From Actinacidiphila epipremni (GTDB lineage Bacteria; Actinomycetota; Actinomycetes; Streptomycetales; Streptomycetaceae), in contig NZ_JAATEJ010000023.1 of NCBI RefSeq assembly GCF_012034175.1, positions 99,092 through 163,091 on the forward strand: 64,000 nucleotides of DNA. The letters run 5' to 3'. Both the position numbers and the translations under genes were made by a program. This document shows, one piece after another, positions 8,316-16,509 of this stretch (position 1 is the stretch's first letter; every line of letters starts with the position of its first letter). Below the pieces are notes generated by a model, which was not told the DNA's origin, searched no databases, and worked only from the letters and a program-made list of their open reading frames with translations.

Positions 8316-9054
8316 GCGCGCCGGCCGGGGCGGGCACGTCGGCGAAGGCGGCCGGGCGGCGCAGCCGGGTCCAGCGGCCGACCGGCCAGGCGACCGCGTC
8401 GGCACGGCCGATCACCCGGTCGACGGGCACGTTGCCGCCGCCGGGGTCGCCGAGGTGGTCGCGTGAGTCACGCGAGTCGGCACGGTGATCGCCCATCACC
8501 CACAGCTTTCCGTCCGGCACCACGATGTCGAACCGTACCTGGGACGGTGTGTCCCCGGGATAAAGGTAGGTCTCGTCCAGCGGGTGGCCGTTGACCATCA
8601 GCCGCCCGCGGGCGTCGCAACAGGTGACGCGGTCGCCGCCGACGCCGATGACGCGCTTGACGAAGTCGGTGCCGCTCTGCTGCGTGAAGGAGCCCTCGCC
8701 GTCGAAGACGATCACGTCCCCGCGCCGCGGTGTGCCGCCGAAGCGGTAGGCGAGCTTGTCGACCAGGACCCGGTCGCCGACCCGCAGCGTGCCCTCCATC
8801 GACCGGCTCGGCACCTGGTAGGGCCGCGCCACGAAGGTACTGACCAGCAGCAGCGCGGCCACCGCGGCGGCCACCAGCAGGATCGTGCGCCGCCACTCGG
8901 CCCACACGACGGCCGCGGTGTCCGCGACCCGCCCGCGCAGCACGGCCGACCGCGACCGCACAGCGGAACGCGACCGCTCCTCCGGCCGCGCCTGCTCGGC
9001 TGCGGTGTCGGGGGAACGGTCGCGTTCCGGTACGGCTGCTGCTTCGGTGTCCAT
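8308..9054 (-). CDS. sipW: Type I signal peptidase (SipW-like, first of four)
   Basis: This 248-residue signal peptidase has an Arg/Glu-rich cytoplasmic N terminus and a single membrane segment at about 57-75. The catalytic Ser85 is in VPSRSMEGT and Lys133 in FVKRVIGVGGD. Box E is WVMGDHRADSRDSR. Unlike SipY and SipZ it lacks a C-terminal membrane segment. It is the first sip gene after rplS, separated by 101 bp, and its TAA stop overlaps the sipX start. The four paralogues probably split substrates during growth and sporulation; that division is inferred from the family. Confidence 0.93.
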   Translation of the reverse strand: MDTEAAAVPERDRSPDTAAEQARPEERSRSAVRSRSAVLRGRVADTAAVVWAEWRRTILLVAAAVAALLLVSTFVARPYQVPSRSMEGTLRVGDRVLVDKLAYRFGGTPRRGDVIVFDGEGSFTQQSGTDFVKRVIGVGGDRVTCCDARGRLMVNGHPLDETYLYPGDTPSQVRFDIVVPDGKLWVMGDHRADSRDSRDHLGDPGGGNVPVDRVIGRADAVAWPVGRWTRLRRPAAFADVPAPAGAHG

Positions 9055-9155
9055 CGGGGCCAGAGCTTATCCGGCCGCTGCGGACCGCCCGCGACGAGCG
9101 CCCCGCGAGAGGCGCTCGCCACGGGCCCGGCGCCGGGAGTCCTCGCGGGAAGCGC

Positions 9156-9506
9156 TCAGTTGTCGCGCTTCTCCTTGATCTTCGCGGCCTTGCCGCGCAG
9201 CTCGCGCAGGTAGTAGAGCTTGGCGCGGCGCACGTCGCCGCGGGTGACGACCTCGATCTTCTCCACGATCGGGGTGTGCACCGGGAAGGTCCGCTCGACA
9301 CCGACGGAGAAGCTCACCTTGCGGACCGTGAAGGTCTCGCTGATGCCCGCGCCCTGGCGGCGGATGACGACGCCCTTGAACTGCTGCACACGGGAGCGGT
9401 TGCCCTCGATGACGCGCACGTGGACGTTGACGGTGTCGCCGGGGCGGAAGGCCGGGACGTCGGTGCGCAGCGACGCGCTGTTGACGCTCTCGATGAGGTT
9501 GGTCAT
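9156..9506 (-). CDS. rplS: 50S ribosomal protein L19
   Basis: The 116-residue protein begins MTNLIESVNSASLR and shows the L19 core: FRPGDTVNVHVRVIEGNRSR, then FKGVVIRRQG, and ends in a basic tail (GKAAKIKEKRDN). L19 sits at the 30S-50S interface. The ATG at 9506 is preceded by GAGGAAG about 11 nt upstream. It follows trmD by 133 bp, as in the classic rpsP-rimM-trmD-rplS cluster. The upstream ATG-free extension to 9671 is not L19-like and was excluded. Confidence 0.98.
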   Translation of the reverse strand: MTNLIESVNSASLRTDVPAFRPGDTVNVHVRVIEGNRSRVQQFKGVVIRRQGAGISETFTVRKVSFSVGVERTFPVHTPIVEKIEVVTRGDVRRAKLYYLRELRGKAAKIKEKRDN

Positions 9507-9639
9507 ATCGGTGTCTGCTTCCTCGCCGATGCCACAGGTCATCGACGGAACATGAGGTCGGGTGTCAGGGTGCGCGGCCGGGGGCGGCGGGCGTCGTTCC
9601 CCCTGTGGCAGGGGCGCGGGCCGGACCGGCAGCAGCCGC

Positions 9640-10461
9640 TCATTCTTCCATGACGTGGGGGCTCGGCCCAAATCGCCCGTCCGGGCCCGGCATCCAGCCC
9701 AGGATGCTGAGCATCTCCCGGTCGCGCTTGTCGAAGGCGGCGGGGTCGCAGCGCCGGATCAGGTCGGGGCGGTGGGCGACGGTACGGCGCAGGGCCTCGT
9801 CGCGGCGCCAGCGGGCGATCTTCCCGTGGTGGCCGCTGAGCAGCACCTCGGGGATGCCACGGCCGCGCCAGGTGGGCGGCTTGGTGTAGACCGGGCCTTC
9901 CAGCAGGTCGGCCATCGCGCCGGGTGCGAAGGAGTCGTCGCGGTAGGAGGCGGCGTTGCCGAGGACGCCGGGCAGCAGCCGGGCGACGGCCTCGGTGACG
10001 ACCAGGACCGCGGCCTCGCCGCCGGCCAGCACGTAGTCGCCGATGGAGACCTCGTAGACCGGCAGCCGGGTGCGGTACTCGTCGGTGACGCGGGTGTCGA
10101 TGCCCTCGTAGCGGGCGGGCGCGAAGACCAGCCAGGGCCGCTCGGCGAGTTCACCGGCGAGCTGCTGGGTGAAGGGCCGCCCGCTGGGGGTGGGGACGAC
10201 GAGCGCGGGCCGGCCGGCGCCGGCCTCGTAGCCGTCGGCGAGGGTGTCGTCGAGGGCCTCGCCCCAGGGCCCGGTCATCATGACCATGCCGGGGCCGCCG
10301 CCGTACGGGGTGTCGTCGACGGTGTTGTGCCGGTCGTGGGCCCAGTCGCGCAGGTCGTGGACGCGCACGTCGAGCCGGCCGGCCGCGCGGGCCTTGCCGA
10401 CCAGCGAGACGTTCAGCGGCTCCAGGTACTCGGGGAAGATCGTGACGACGTCGATCCGCAT
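9640..10461 (-). CDS. trmD: tRNA (guanine-N1)-methyltransferase TrmD
   Basis: TrmD methylates G37 of tRNAs reading CNN codons and prevents +1 frameshifting. The 273-residue sequence starts MRIDVVTIFPEYLEPL. It contains the knotted SPOUT motif: DDTPYGGGPGMVM, then SIGDYVLAGGEAA and the PPTWRGRGIPEVLLSGHH segment. The ATG lies one base after the rimM stop, which fits translational coupling. It is downstream of rimM and upstream of rplS in one probable transcript. Confidence 0.97.
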   Translation of the reverse strand: MRIDVVTIFPEYLEPLNVSLVGKARAAGRLDVRVHDLRDWAHDRHNTVDDTPYGGGPGMVMMTGPWGEALDDTLADGYEAGAGRPALVVPTPSGRPFTQQLAGELAERPWLVFAPARYEGIDTRVTDEYRTRLPVYEVSIGDYVLAGGEAAVLVVTEAVARLLPGVLGNAASYRDDSFAPGAMADLLEGPVYTKPPTWRGRGIPEVLLSGHHGKIARWRRDEALRRTVAHRPDLIRRCDPAAFDKRDREMLSILGWMPGPDGRFGPSPHVMEE

Positions 10462-10462
10462 C

Positions 10463-11050
10463 TCAGCCGCCGTCCGCCGCACCGCCGGAAGCCGCACCCG
10501 GGCCCCCGCTCTCGCCATCGCCAAGCCCCTCGCCGGACTCCGGCTCGCCCAGCAGCCCCGGCGGCGGGTCGATGACCGCGCGCTGCTCCTCCAGGTCGAT
10601 CTCCGGCACGATCTCGGCGACGAACGGCACAAGCACCTCGCTGCCGTCGGGCCGGACCACCACCAGCAGGTCCTGGTACGGCAGATGGCTGATCTCGCCG
10701 ATCCGCCCGACCTCCTCGCCGTCGACGGTGACGACGTCCAGGTCGATGAGCTGGTGGTCGTAGAACTCCTCGGGGTCCTCCGGCGTCTCGTCCGGGTCCA
10801 CCTCGGCGATCAGCAGCGTATTGCGCAGCGCCTCGGCGGCGCTGCGGTCGGCGACGCCCTCGAAGCGCAGCATCAGCCGTCCGCTGTGCACCCGCCCGGT
10901 GGCGATGGTCAGCGGCCCTGCGGAGGCCGGGTCGGTGGCGAGCACCGCGCCCGGCGCGAGCCGCAGTTCCGGCTCGTCGGTGCGCACCTCGACGCTCACC
11001 TCGCCCTTGATGCCGTGGGCGCGGCCGATCCTGCCGACTACCAGCTGCAT
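10463..11050 (-). CDS. rimM: Ribosome maturation factor RimM
   Basis: RimM assists 30S head assembly near S19. The 195-residue protein has the N-terminal RimM barrel (VVGRIGRAHGIKGEVSVEVRTD) and the PRC-barrel C-terminal domain (YDHQLIDLDVVTVDGEEVGRI, ending VPEIDLEEQRAVIDPP). A Gly/Ser/Glu-rich tail of about 30 residues is extra and probably disordered. AAAGGG lies 4 nt upstream of the ATG. Just upstream two copies of CGTACAAGAG precede the gene on the coding strand. A strong hairpin at 11090-11132 separates it from the KH gene. Confidence 0.96.
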   Translation of the reverse strand: MQLVVGRIGRAHGIKGEVSVEVRTDEPELRLAPGAVLATDPASAGPLTIATGRVHSGRLMLRFEGVADRSAAEALRNTLLIAEVDPDETPEDPEEFYDHQLIDLDVVTVDGEEVGRIGEISHLPYQDLLVVVRPDGSEVLVPFVAEIVPEIDLEEQRAVIDPPPGLLGEPESGEGLGDGESGGPGAASGGAADGG

Positions 11051-11089
11051 GGAGCCCTTTCACCTCTTGTACGTCTCTTGTACGTCAGA

Positions 11090-11132
11090 CGGCTCGGGCC
11101 GGGAGCGGCAGCGCCACCCCCGGCCCGAGCCG
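11090..11132 (-). terminator. 14-bp GC-rich hairpin between the KH gene and rimM
   Basis: CGGCTCGGGCCGGG (11090-11103) is a perfect inverted copy of 11119-11132 with a 15-nt loop. It lies 25 bp after the KH-domain gene and 40 bp before rimM on the minus strand. It may act as a partial terminator or processing site that lowers rimM-trmD-rplS expression relative to rpsP. There is no U-tract. Confidence 0.6.
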
Positions 11133-11157
11133 GTGTTCCGTGCGGTTTGGCCGGCGG

Positions 11158-11397
11158 TCAGCGCACCTGGTCGACGTCGACCAGGTCGACGCGGATGCCG
11201 CGCCCGCCGAGCGCGCCCACGACCGTACGCAACGCACGGGCGGTACGGCCGTTGCGGCCGATCACCTTGCCGAGGTCGTCGGGGTGGACCCGGACCTCCA
11301 GCACGTTGCCGCGGCGCAGGGTGCGCATGTCCACCTGCACATCGTCGGGGTTGTCGACGATGCCCTTCACGAGGTGCTCAAGAGCCTCCTCAAGCAC
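11158..11397 (-). CDS. khpA: KH-domain RNA-binding protein (KhpA family)
   Basis: This 79-residue protein is a single KH domain with the GxxG loop in VIGRNGRTARALRTVV. It matches the small KhpA/YlqC family encoded after rpsP in many Gram-positives. KhpA binds RNA, often with KhpB (Jag), and influences small-RNA regulation and cell size in Firmicutes; the role here is inferred. The GTG start lies two bases after the rpsP stop. The hairpin downstream suggests partial termination after this gene. Confidence 0.93.
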   Translation of the reverse strand: MLEEALEHLVKGIVDNPDDVQVDMRTLRRGNVLEVRVHPDDLGKVIGRNGRTARALRTVVGALGGRGIRVDLVDVDQVR

Positions 11398-11399
11398 GC

Positions 11400-11852
11400 T
11401 CAGGCCTCGGTGGACTCAGCCGCGGCCGGGGCCTCGGCGGTGTCGTCGGCCTTCTTCTCCGCCTTGTCGGCCTTCTTCGCCCTGGGGGTGATCGCCTCAC
11501 CCTTCGGCTCGTCGGCGGTGTCCTTGGCCGCGGCCTCGAAGAGGGCGCGCTTGTCGGCCTTGGGCTCGGCGACCAGCAGCGGCGCGGGGGCCTCAAGGCC
11601 CTTGTACTTCTGCCAGTCGCCGGTGAGCTTGAGGATGGCGAGCACCGGCTCGGTCGGCTGCGCGCCGACGGAGAGCCAGTACTGGGCGCGGTCCGAGTCG
11701 ACCTCGATACGCGACGGGTTCTGCACCGGGTGGTACAGGCCGATCTCCTCGATCGCCCGGCCGTCACGGCGGGTGCGGGAGTCGGCGACGACGATGCGGT
11801 AGTGAGGCGAACGGATCTTGCCCAGACGCTTCAGCTTGATCTTGACTGCCAC
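11400..11852 (-). CDS. rpsP: 30S ribosomal protein S16
   Basis: The 150-residue protein opens with the S16 core (AVKIKLKRLGKIRSPHYRIVVADSR, split here as VKIKLKRLGK and HYRIVVADSR), followed by IEEIGLYHPVQNP and the SDRAQYWLSVGAQPTEPV segment. An Ala/Lys/Glu-rich extension of about 50 residues follows, a known feature of actinobacterial S16. It starts at GTG 11852, with AGGAG about 12 nt upstream. It is first in the rpsP-khpA-rimM-trmD-rplS group; 148 bp upstream separates it from the SprT-like gene and should contain the promoter. Confidence 0.97.
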   Translation of the reverse strand: MAVKIKLKRLGKIRSPHYRIVVADSRTRRDGRAIEEIGLYHPVQNPSRIEVDSDRAQYWLSVGAQPTEPVLAILKLTGDWQKYKGLEAPAPLLVAEPKADKRALFEAAAKDTADEPKGEAITPRAKKADKAEKKADDTAEAPAAAESTEA

Positions 11853-12000
11853 GGGAGTGGGTTCTCCTGGTGTTGACGTGTTTGGGCACGGCAGGCTTCC
11901 ACGTGGGGTTGTGGGAGTCGCGCGCCCGGTGGACGCGTCAGCCGAAGGAGAGAGGGTTCCTGCACGGCTGTCGAGTTCTCAGCTGGCCATTCTGCCACAC

Positions 12001-12591
12001 TCAGGCGGCGCCCACGACCTCGGGAATGCGGAACGGCTGCCCGCACGCGCCGCACATGATCGGCGCCTGGGCCAGCACGGACGGCACCACGCGTACATTG
12101 CGCCCGCAGTCGCAGACCGCCTTGACGCGCACCCCGCCGCCGGACGAGCCGTGCCGCGCGGCAGGGCCCCGGAAGGAGCGCGCGGTGTCCGCCGTGGTCG
12201 CCACCGTGTGCGCCTTGAGGGCGCGCTGCAGCCGGTCGATGGTCGCCCGGTAGCGCTTACGGGTGTCGGGGCGCATCACGACCAGCGAGAAGCCGCTGCT
12301 GGGATGGGGCTCGTCGGCGTGGTCGAGCCCCATTTCGTCGGCGATGGCCAGGAATCGGCGGTTGTGGTAGCGGCCCGCGCGGGAGGTGTCACGGATGCCG
12401 CGCGCGGCGGCCACGCCGTGCACCGCCTCGTGCAGCAGCCGTTCGAACGAGAGCTCGTTGCCGCAGGCGGACGACGACTCTCCGATGAGGGACTCGGGGG
12501 CGGCCAGATCGGGCAGCTCGGGGTGGTGCCGTTGAATATCGGCCCATGCGACTGCCAGCTCGGCGGCGAGAACAGGTGGTGTCGTGCTCAC
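12001..12591 (-). CDS. SprT-like zinc metalloprotein with C-terminal zinc ribbon
   Basis: With the GTG at 12591 the product is 196 residues. An HEAVH motif at 54-58 and a downstream His in RYHNRRF (about 76) form a plausible SprT-type zinc site. The C-terminal CDC...CGAC arrangement (Cys160, 162, 180, 183) is a zinc ribbon. SprT/Spartan-like proteins cleave DNA-protein crosslinks in eukaryotes; a protease role here is inferred only. No good ribosome binding site precedes the GTG, so the exact start is uncertain; the frame is open further upstream. It follows proS on the same strand beyond a strong terminator, so it is probably transcribed alone. Confidence 0.75.
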   Translation of the reverse strand: MSTTPPVLAAELAVAWADIQRHHPELPDLAAPESLIGESSSACGNELSFERLLHEAVHGVAAARGIRDTSRAGRYHNRRFLAIADEMGLDHADEPHPSSGFSLVVMRPDTRKRYRATIDRLQRALKAHTVATTADTARSFRGPAARHGSSGGGVRVKAVCDCGRNVRVVPSVLAQAPIMCGACGQPFRIPEVVGAA

Positions 12592-12720
12592 GCCGTGACA
12601 ACGAGCCGGGCGCTCCCGGTGTTCCGATTCCGGGCCAGCCCAATTAATTTGCACTGATCGGTCAGTTCCGGTTGATGTGCGGATGATGACGGATGATGCG
12701 CATGGGATGGGCATGACGCA

Positions 12721-12771
12721 GGGCGGGTGCGGAGGACACCGGTGAACTCCGGAGAACCTCCGCACCCGCCC
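12721..12771 (-). terminator. 15-bp perfect inverted repeat, terminator after proS
   Basis: GGGCGGGTGCGGAGG (12721-12735) pairs perfectly with 12757-12771 across a 21-nt loop. It lies 85 bp downstream of the proS stop on the minus strand. It very likely ends proS transcription before the SprT-like gene. A short direct repeat (CGGATGATG, twice) sits just beyond it at about 12680-12698. Confidence 0.75.
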
Positions 12772-12856
12772 CACGGACGGACGAACCTCGTATAACGAAC
12801 GTGCGTTTTCGGTCAGCGGACGCCCGATGGACGCCGGGCGAACACCGGGGGCCGGG

Positions 12857-14269
12857 TCAGTAGGCCCGCGCCACGATCGCCAGCGCGCCCGGGGCGTCGT
12901 CCGCGTCCGGCACTCCGCCGTCCTCACCGACCAGGCAGCGCACGGTGACGCCCTGCTCGGCGAGCTTGGCCTCGCCCGCCACGCCGAGGTCGGCCCACGG
13001 GATGCGCGCCCAGCCGGTGGCCGCGGCCTCGGCCGCCTCGCCCACGGTGGCGACGTCCACAGTGCGGGACACCCGGCGCTCGTGGGACTCGCGCAGCAGC
13101 TGCGCCTGGTCCTCCTCCAGCAGCTTCGGCAGCAGCTCGGCGAGCGCGTCCAGCGCCACCGGCTCCTTGCCGCCGGGGATGCGCCGGGCGAGCATCGCGG
13201 TGCCCGCCTCCAGGTCGCGCGGGCCGATCTCGACCCGCGCCGGCACGCCCTTGAGCTCCCAGTCGATCGCCCGCCGCCCGAACGGGGTGTCGGTGCGGTC
13301 GTCGACCACGACCCGCAGCCCGACCGCCTTGAGCCGCTCGCCGACCTCGCGCACCTTGGCCACGACCTCGTCGTCGCCCTTGATCGCGAGCACCACGACC
13401 TGCACATGGGCCAGCCGCGGCGGCACCCGCAGCCCGTTGTCGTCGCCGTGCATCATCACCAGCGCGCCGATCATGCGGGTGGTGCTGCCCCACGACGTCT
13501 GCCAGACGTACTCCTGCTCGCCGTCCGCCGACAGGTACTGCGTGTGGAAGGCCTTCGCGAAGTTCTGGCCCAGCTCATGGCTGGTGCCCAGCTGGAGGGC
13601 CTTGCCGTCGCCCATCATGCCTTCGAGCGTGAGGGTGTTGATGGCGCCCGCGAAGCGCTCCTTGGCGGTCTTGCGGCCCGGCACCACGTCCATGGCCAGG
13701 ACGTCGGTCATGAAGCCCTCGTAGACCTCGCGGTGGATCCTGGCCGCGTAGTCCCGCGCGTCCTCCTGCGTGGCGTGCGCGGTGTGGCCCTCCTGCCACA
13801 GGAACTCGCTGGTGCGCAGGAACAGCCGGGGCCGCATCTCCCACCGCACCACGTTCGCCCACTGGTTGATCAGCAGCGGCAGGTCCCGGTAGCTCTGCAC
13901 CCACTTGGAGAAATACTCGTTGATGATCGTCTCGGAGGTCGGCCGCACCACGACCGGCTCCTCCAGCTCCTTGCCGCCCGCGTGCGTGACGACCGCCAGC
14001 TCCGGCGCGAAGCCCTCGACGTGCTCGGCCTCCCGCGTCAGGTAGGACTGCGGGATGAACAGCGGGAAGTACGCGTTCTGCGCCCCGGCCTGCTTGATCC
14101 GCGCGTCCATGCCCTGCTGCATCCGCTCCCACAGGCCGTAGCCGTACGGCCGGATGACCATGGTGCCGCGGACCGGGCCGTTGTCGGCCAGCTCTGCCTT
14201 GTTGATCAGGTCCTGGTACCAGCGCGGGAAGTCGTCCGCCTGGGGGGTGAGAACGGGAGCCTTTGCCAT
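12857..14269 (-). CDS. proS: Prolyl-tRNA synthetase, archaeal/eukaryotic type (ProRS type 3)
   Basis: This 470-residue class II synthetase charges tRNA-Pro. Motif 1 lies around GTMVIRPYGYGLWERMQ. Motif 2 is VVRWEMRPRLFLRTSEFLWQEGHTAHA and motif 3 is SWGSTTRMIGALVMMHGDDNG. There is no bacterial insertion editing domain between motifs 2 and 3. A C-terminal extension ends ALAIVARAY, the Tyr end typical of this class. The ATG at 14269 is well placed. Its position between the rpsP region and ffh, rather than with other synthetases, is unusual. Whether a second, bacterial-type ProRS exists elsewhere cannot be seen. Confidence 0.95.
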   Translation of the reverse strand: MAKAPVLTPQADDFPRWYQDLINKAELADNGPVRGTMVIRPYGYGLWERMQQGMDARIKQAGAQNAYFPLFIPQSYLTREAEHVEGFAPELAVVTHAGGKELEEPVVVRPTSETIINEYFSKWVQSYRDLPLLINQWANVVRWEMRPRLFLRTSEFLWQEGHTAHATQEDARDYAARIHREVYEGFMTDVLAMDVVPGRKTAKERFAGAINTLTLEGMMGDGKALQLGTSHELGQNFAKAFHTQYLSADGEQEYVWQTSWGSTTRMIGALVMMHGDDNGLRVPPRLAHVQVVVLAIKGDDEVVAKVREVGERLKAVGLRVVVDDRTDTPFGRRAIDWELKGVPARVEIGPRDLEAGTAMLARRIPGGKEPVALDALAELLPKLLEEDQAQLLRESHERRVSRTVDVATVGEAAEAAATGWARIPWADLGVAGEAKLAEQGVTVRCLVGEDGGVPDADDAPGALAIVARAY

Positions 14270-14470
14270 GAAGGCGATGGTACGTGGCGAGGCCCCCGCA
14301 GCGTGAATCGGTTACCTGCGCCCGACGGGCCGCCGAACAAGCCGAAAACGGCCTCCCCGGCCCCTGGACGCGGCCCGCGAACCGCAGTTGTCTGGCTGTC
14401 GGGGACGAAAGCGGCACACCCGTCCTCCCCACGGGGGGCACACGGCGAAGCGTGGCTGATTGGGGCTTCG

Positions 14471-15307
14471 ATGGCACCTACCCTCTACCGCGGGACCAGG
14501 CCCGACCGTACCCGTACCGACGACCGGGCGCGCGACTGGGCGGAGATCCAGGAGCGCATGCTCGTCCCGCTCTACGCAAGCGTCCTCGACCGGCTCGGCG
14601 TCGGCGCCGGCACCCGCCTGCTGGCCCTGAACTGCGGCACAGGGCTGGCGCTGCTGCTCGCCTCGGCAAGAGGCGCAGCCGTCACCGGGTACGACACCGA
14701 CCGCGACCGGCTGCGGCTGGCCGAGGCGCGGCTCGGCACATTGCCGAGCACGTCGTACATGGCCACGCCGATGCCCCAGGCCCCGCCGGTACGGCTGCGG
14801 CTCGGCATCCCGGCGGCGGCGGAACTGCGCGGCTACGACCTGGTCACCGCCTTGGACCCGGCGGCGCCCGCCGACGCGCTGCGGCCGGCTCTTGCCGCCG
14901 TCGCCGAGGCCGCCCGCCCCGGCAGCGCGGTCGTCCTGGCCGGCTGGGGCCCGCCCGAGCGCTGCGCCACCGCGAGCGTGCTGCGGGTCGCCGCCCGGCT
15001 CGCCGAACCGCGCGGCGCCACGGGCCCGCTGCCGCGGCTCAGCGGCCGTGACGACCTGGAGGAGCTGGCCGCCGGCGCGGGGCTGCGGCCCGACGGCTCG
15101 GGTCGCGTGTCCTGCCCGTTCGGCTACCCGGACCAGGCCGCCGCGGTGCGCGGCCTGGTCGCGACCGGGCTGTTCGACGCCGCGGTCGCGGCGACCGACC
15201 GGCAGCAGGTGGACAAGGAGATCGCCGAGGCCCTGCACCCCTACCGGCGCCTTGACGGCACCATCCGCATGGACAACGTCTTCCGCTACCTCATCGCCCG
15301 CGTCTGA
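14471..15307 (+). CDS. Class I SAM-dependent methyltransferase-like protein
   Basis: This 278-residue protein starts MAPTLYRGTRPDRTR. Motif I is LLALNCGTGLAL (50-61), followed by the acidic loop VTGYDTDRDRL (Asp75). Motif I reads NCGTG rather than the usual acidic residue plus GxGxG, so SAM binding is probable but not certain. The second half (DNVFRYLIARV at the end) resembles Streptomyces methyltransferase-like proteins of unknown substrate. It is divergent from proS and shares a 201-bp spacer. The frame is open much further upstream, but that stretch is antisense to proS. The ribosome binding site is weak. Confidence 0.8.
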   Translation: MAPTLYRGTRPDRTRTDDRARDWAEIQERMLVPLYASVLDRLGVGAGTRLLALNCGTGLALLLASARGAAVTGYDTDRDRLRLAEARLGTLPSTSYMATPMPQAPPVRLRLGIPAAAELRGYDLVTALDPAAPADALRPALAAVAEAARPGSAVVLAGWGPPERCATASVLRVAARLAEPRGATGPLPRLSGRDDLEELAAGAGLRPDGSGRVSCPFGYPDQAAAVRGLVATGLFDAAVAATDRQQVDKEIAEALHPYRRLDGTIRMDNVFRYLIARV

Positions 15308-15392
15308 CCGGCGGCGCGCACGGCCGGGGAAGCCGGGCGGCACGCCGGTAATGGGGTGGCCGCGGGCGCGCGGCATCGGCCAGGGTGGGGCC

Positions 15393-15914
15393 ATGCCCAC
15401 CACCTCAGCCGCCTCCGCCACCCCGCTGCCGCCCGGCACCCCGGCGTCCGTCCGCCTGGTCAAGGCCGGCCGGGAGAAGGTCCGCTACCCCGCCACCGTG
15501 ACCGCCGACGACGGCGTGCGCGTCACCGTCACCGCGCCCTGGTCGCTGCCGCACACCCGGGACTTCGGCTTTGTGCGCTTCGAGCCCGGCGACGTCTTCA
15601 CCGAGCACTACTGGCGCGACCGCTGGTACGCGGTCAAGGAGGTGCGCGATCCGCACGGCGCCCTCAAGGGCTGGTACTGCGACATCACCCGCCCGGTGGC
15701 CGTCGCCGGCGCCGAGCTGACCTCGGAGGACCTCGACCTCGACCTGTGGGTGTCGGGCGACGGCGGCACCGTACTGCGGCTGGACGAGGACGAGTTCGCC
15801 GACAGCGGCCTGGCCGGGCGGGACCCGGGCGCCGCCGCGCGGGCGGTGGCCGCGCTGGACGAGCTGGAGGCGCGGGCCGGCCGCGAGGGCGGGCTGGCGG
15901 CGCTCACCGGCTGA
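15393..15914 (+). CDS. DUF402 family protein (nucleotide phosphatase-like fold)
   Basis: The 173-residue protein contains the DUF402 core: FEPGDVFTEHYWRDRWYAVKEV, then LKGWYCDI and the acidic run TSEDLDLDLWVSGDG with DEDEF. In characterised relatives (FomD and a Staphylococcus nucleoside di/triphosphatase) these acidic residues bind divalent metal. Asp97, Asp113, 115 and 117 and 131-134 here fit that. The substrate is unknown. It begins 85 bp after the methyltransferase-like gene, so the two are probably co-transcribed. It converges on the GNAT gene with 40 bp between. Confidence 0.85.
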   Translation: MPTTSAASATPLPPGTPASVRLVKAGREKVRYPATVTADDGVRVTVTAPWSLPHTRDFGFVRFEPGDVFTEHYWRDRWYAVKEVRDPHGALKGWYCDITRPVAVAGAELTSEDLDLDLWVSGDGGTVLRLDEDEFADSGLAGRDPGAAARAVAALDELEARAGREGGLAALTG

Positions 15915-15954
15915 CGGCGGGCCGGCTCGAAGGACGTACCGGGCGACGTACCCG

Positions 15955-16473
15955 CTACAGGCCCGGCCACTCCTCGGCGGTGAGGGCGAAGCGCTCGTGG
16001 TCGCGCCAGGCGTCGTTGATGAACAGCATCCGCGGCGAGAAGCCCTCGTGCCGGAAGCCCAGCCGCTTGGCCATCGCGATGGAGCGCTCGTTGTCGGGCT
16101 GCGCGCTGATCTCCAGCCGGTGCAGCCCGAGGCCGCCGTCGGCCTCGGGGATGAAGCAGCGGTCCACGACCTGGAGCAGGCCCTCGGTCATCCGGCCGGT
16201 GCCGTTGTAGGGCACGTAGCTGTCGTAGCCGAGGGCCCCGTTGCGGAAGCGGGCCATCACGATGTTGGCGACGTTGCACTTGCCGACGATGCCGCCGTCC
16301 TCGTCGTCGATGACCAGGAACGTCCGCAGCCCGGCGCCCTGCCGGCGCAGCAGGTCCGGCAGGACGTCCGGCTCCACCGGATTCCACGGGCTGAGGTGCT
16401 CCACCGACCGCAGCACCGCGCTGCGGTGCGCCTCGACGTCACTGGGCCTGGGTTCTCTGATCGATACACGCAT
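15955..16473 (-). CDS. GNAT-family N-acetyltransferase (RimJ-like)
   Basis: This 172-residue protein has the RimJ/RimL-type arrangement. It begins MRVSIREPRPSDVEAH, with a middle strand FLVIDDEDGGIVGKCNVANI. The acetyl-CoA site region is GTGRMTEGLLQVVDRCF, followed by LHRLEISAQPDNERSIAMAKRLGFRHEG. The asparagine in PDNERS is typical of the RimJ subgroup, which acetylates protein N termini or small amines. The substrate is unknown. It follows ffh by 36 bp on the same strand and is convergent with the DUF402 gene. Confidence 0.9.
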   Translation of the reverse strand: MRVSIREPRPSDVEAHRSAVLRSVEHLSPWNPVEPDVLPDLLRRQGAGLRTFLVIDDEDGGIVGKCNVANIVMARFRNGALGYDSYVPYNGTGRMTEGLLQVVDRCFIPEADGGLGLHRLEISAQPDNERSIAMAKRLGFRHEGFSPRMLFINDAWRDHERFALTAEEWPGL

Positions 16474-16509
16474 GCGTCCATCATCCCCGGGCCCCCGCGG
16501 GCGCCGCGG

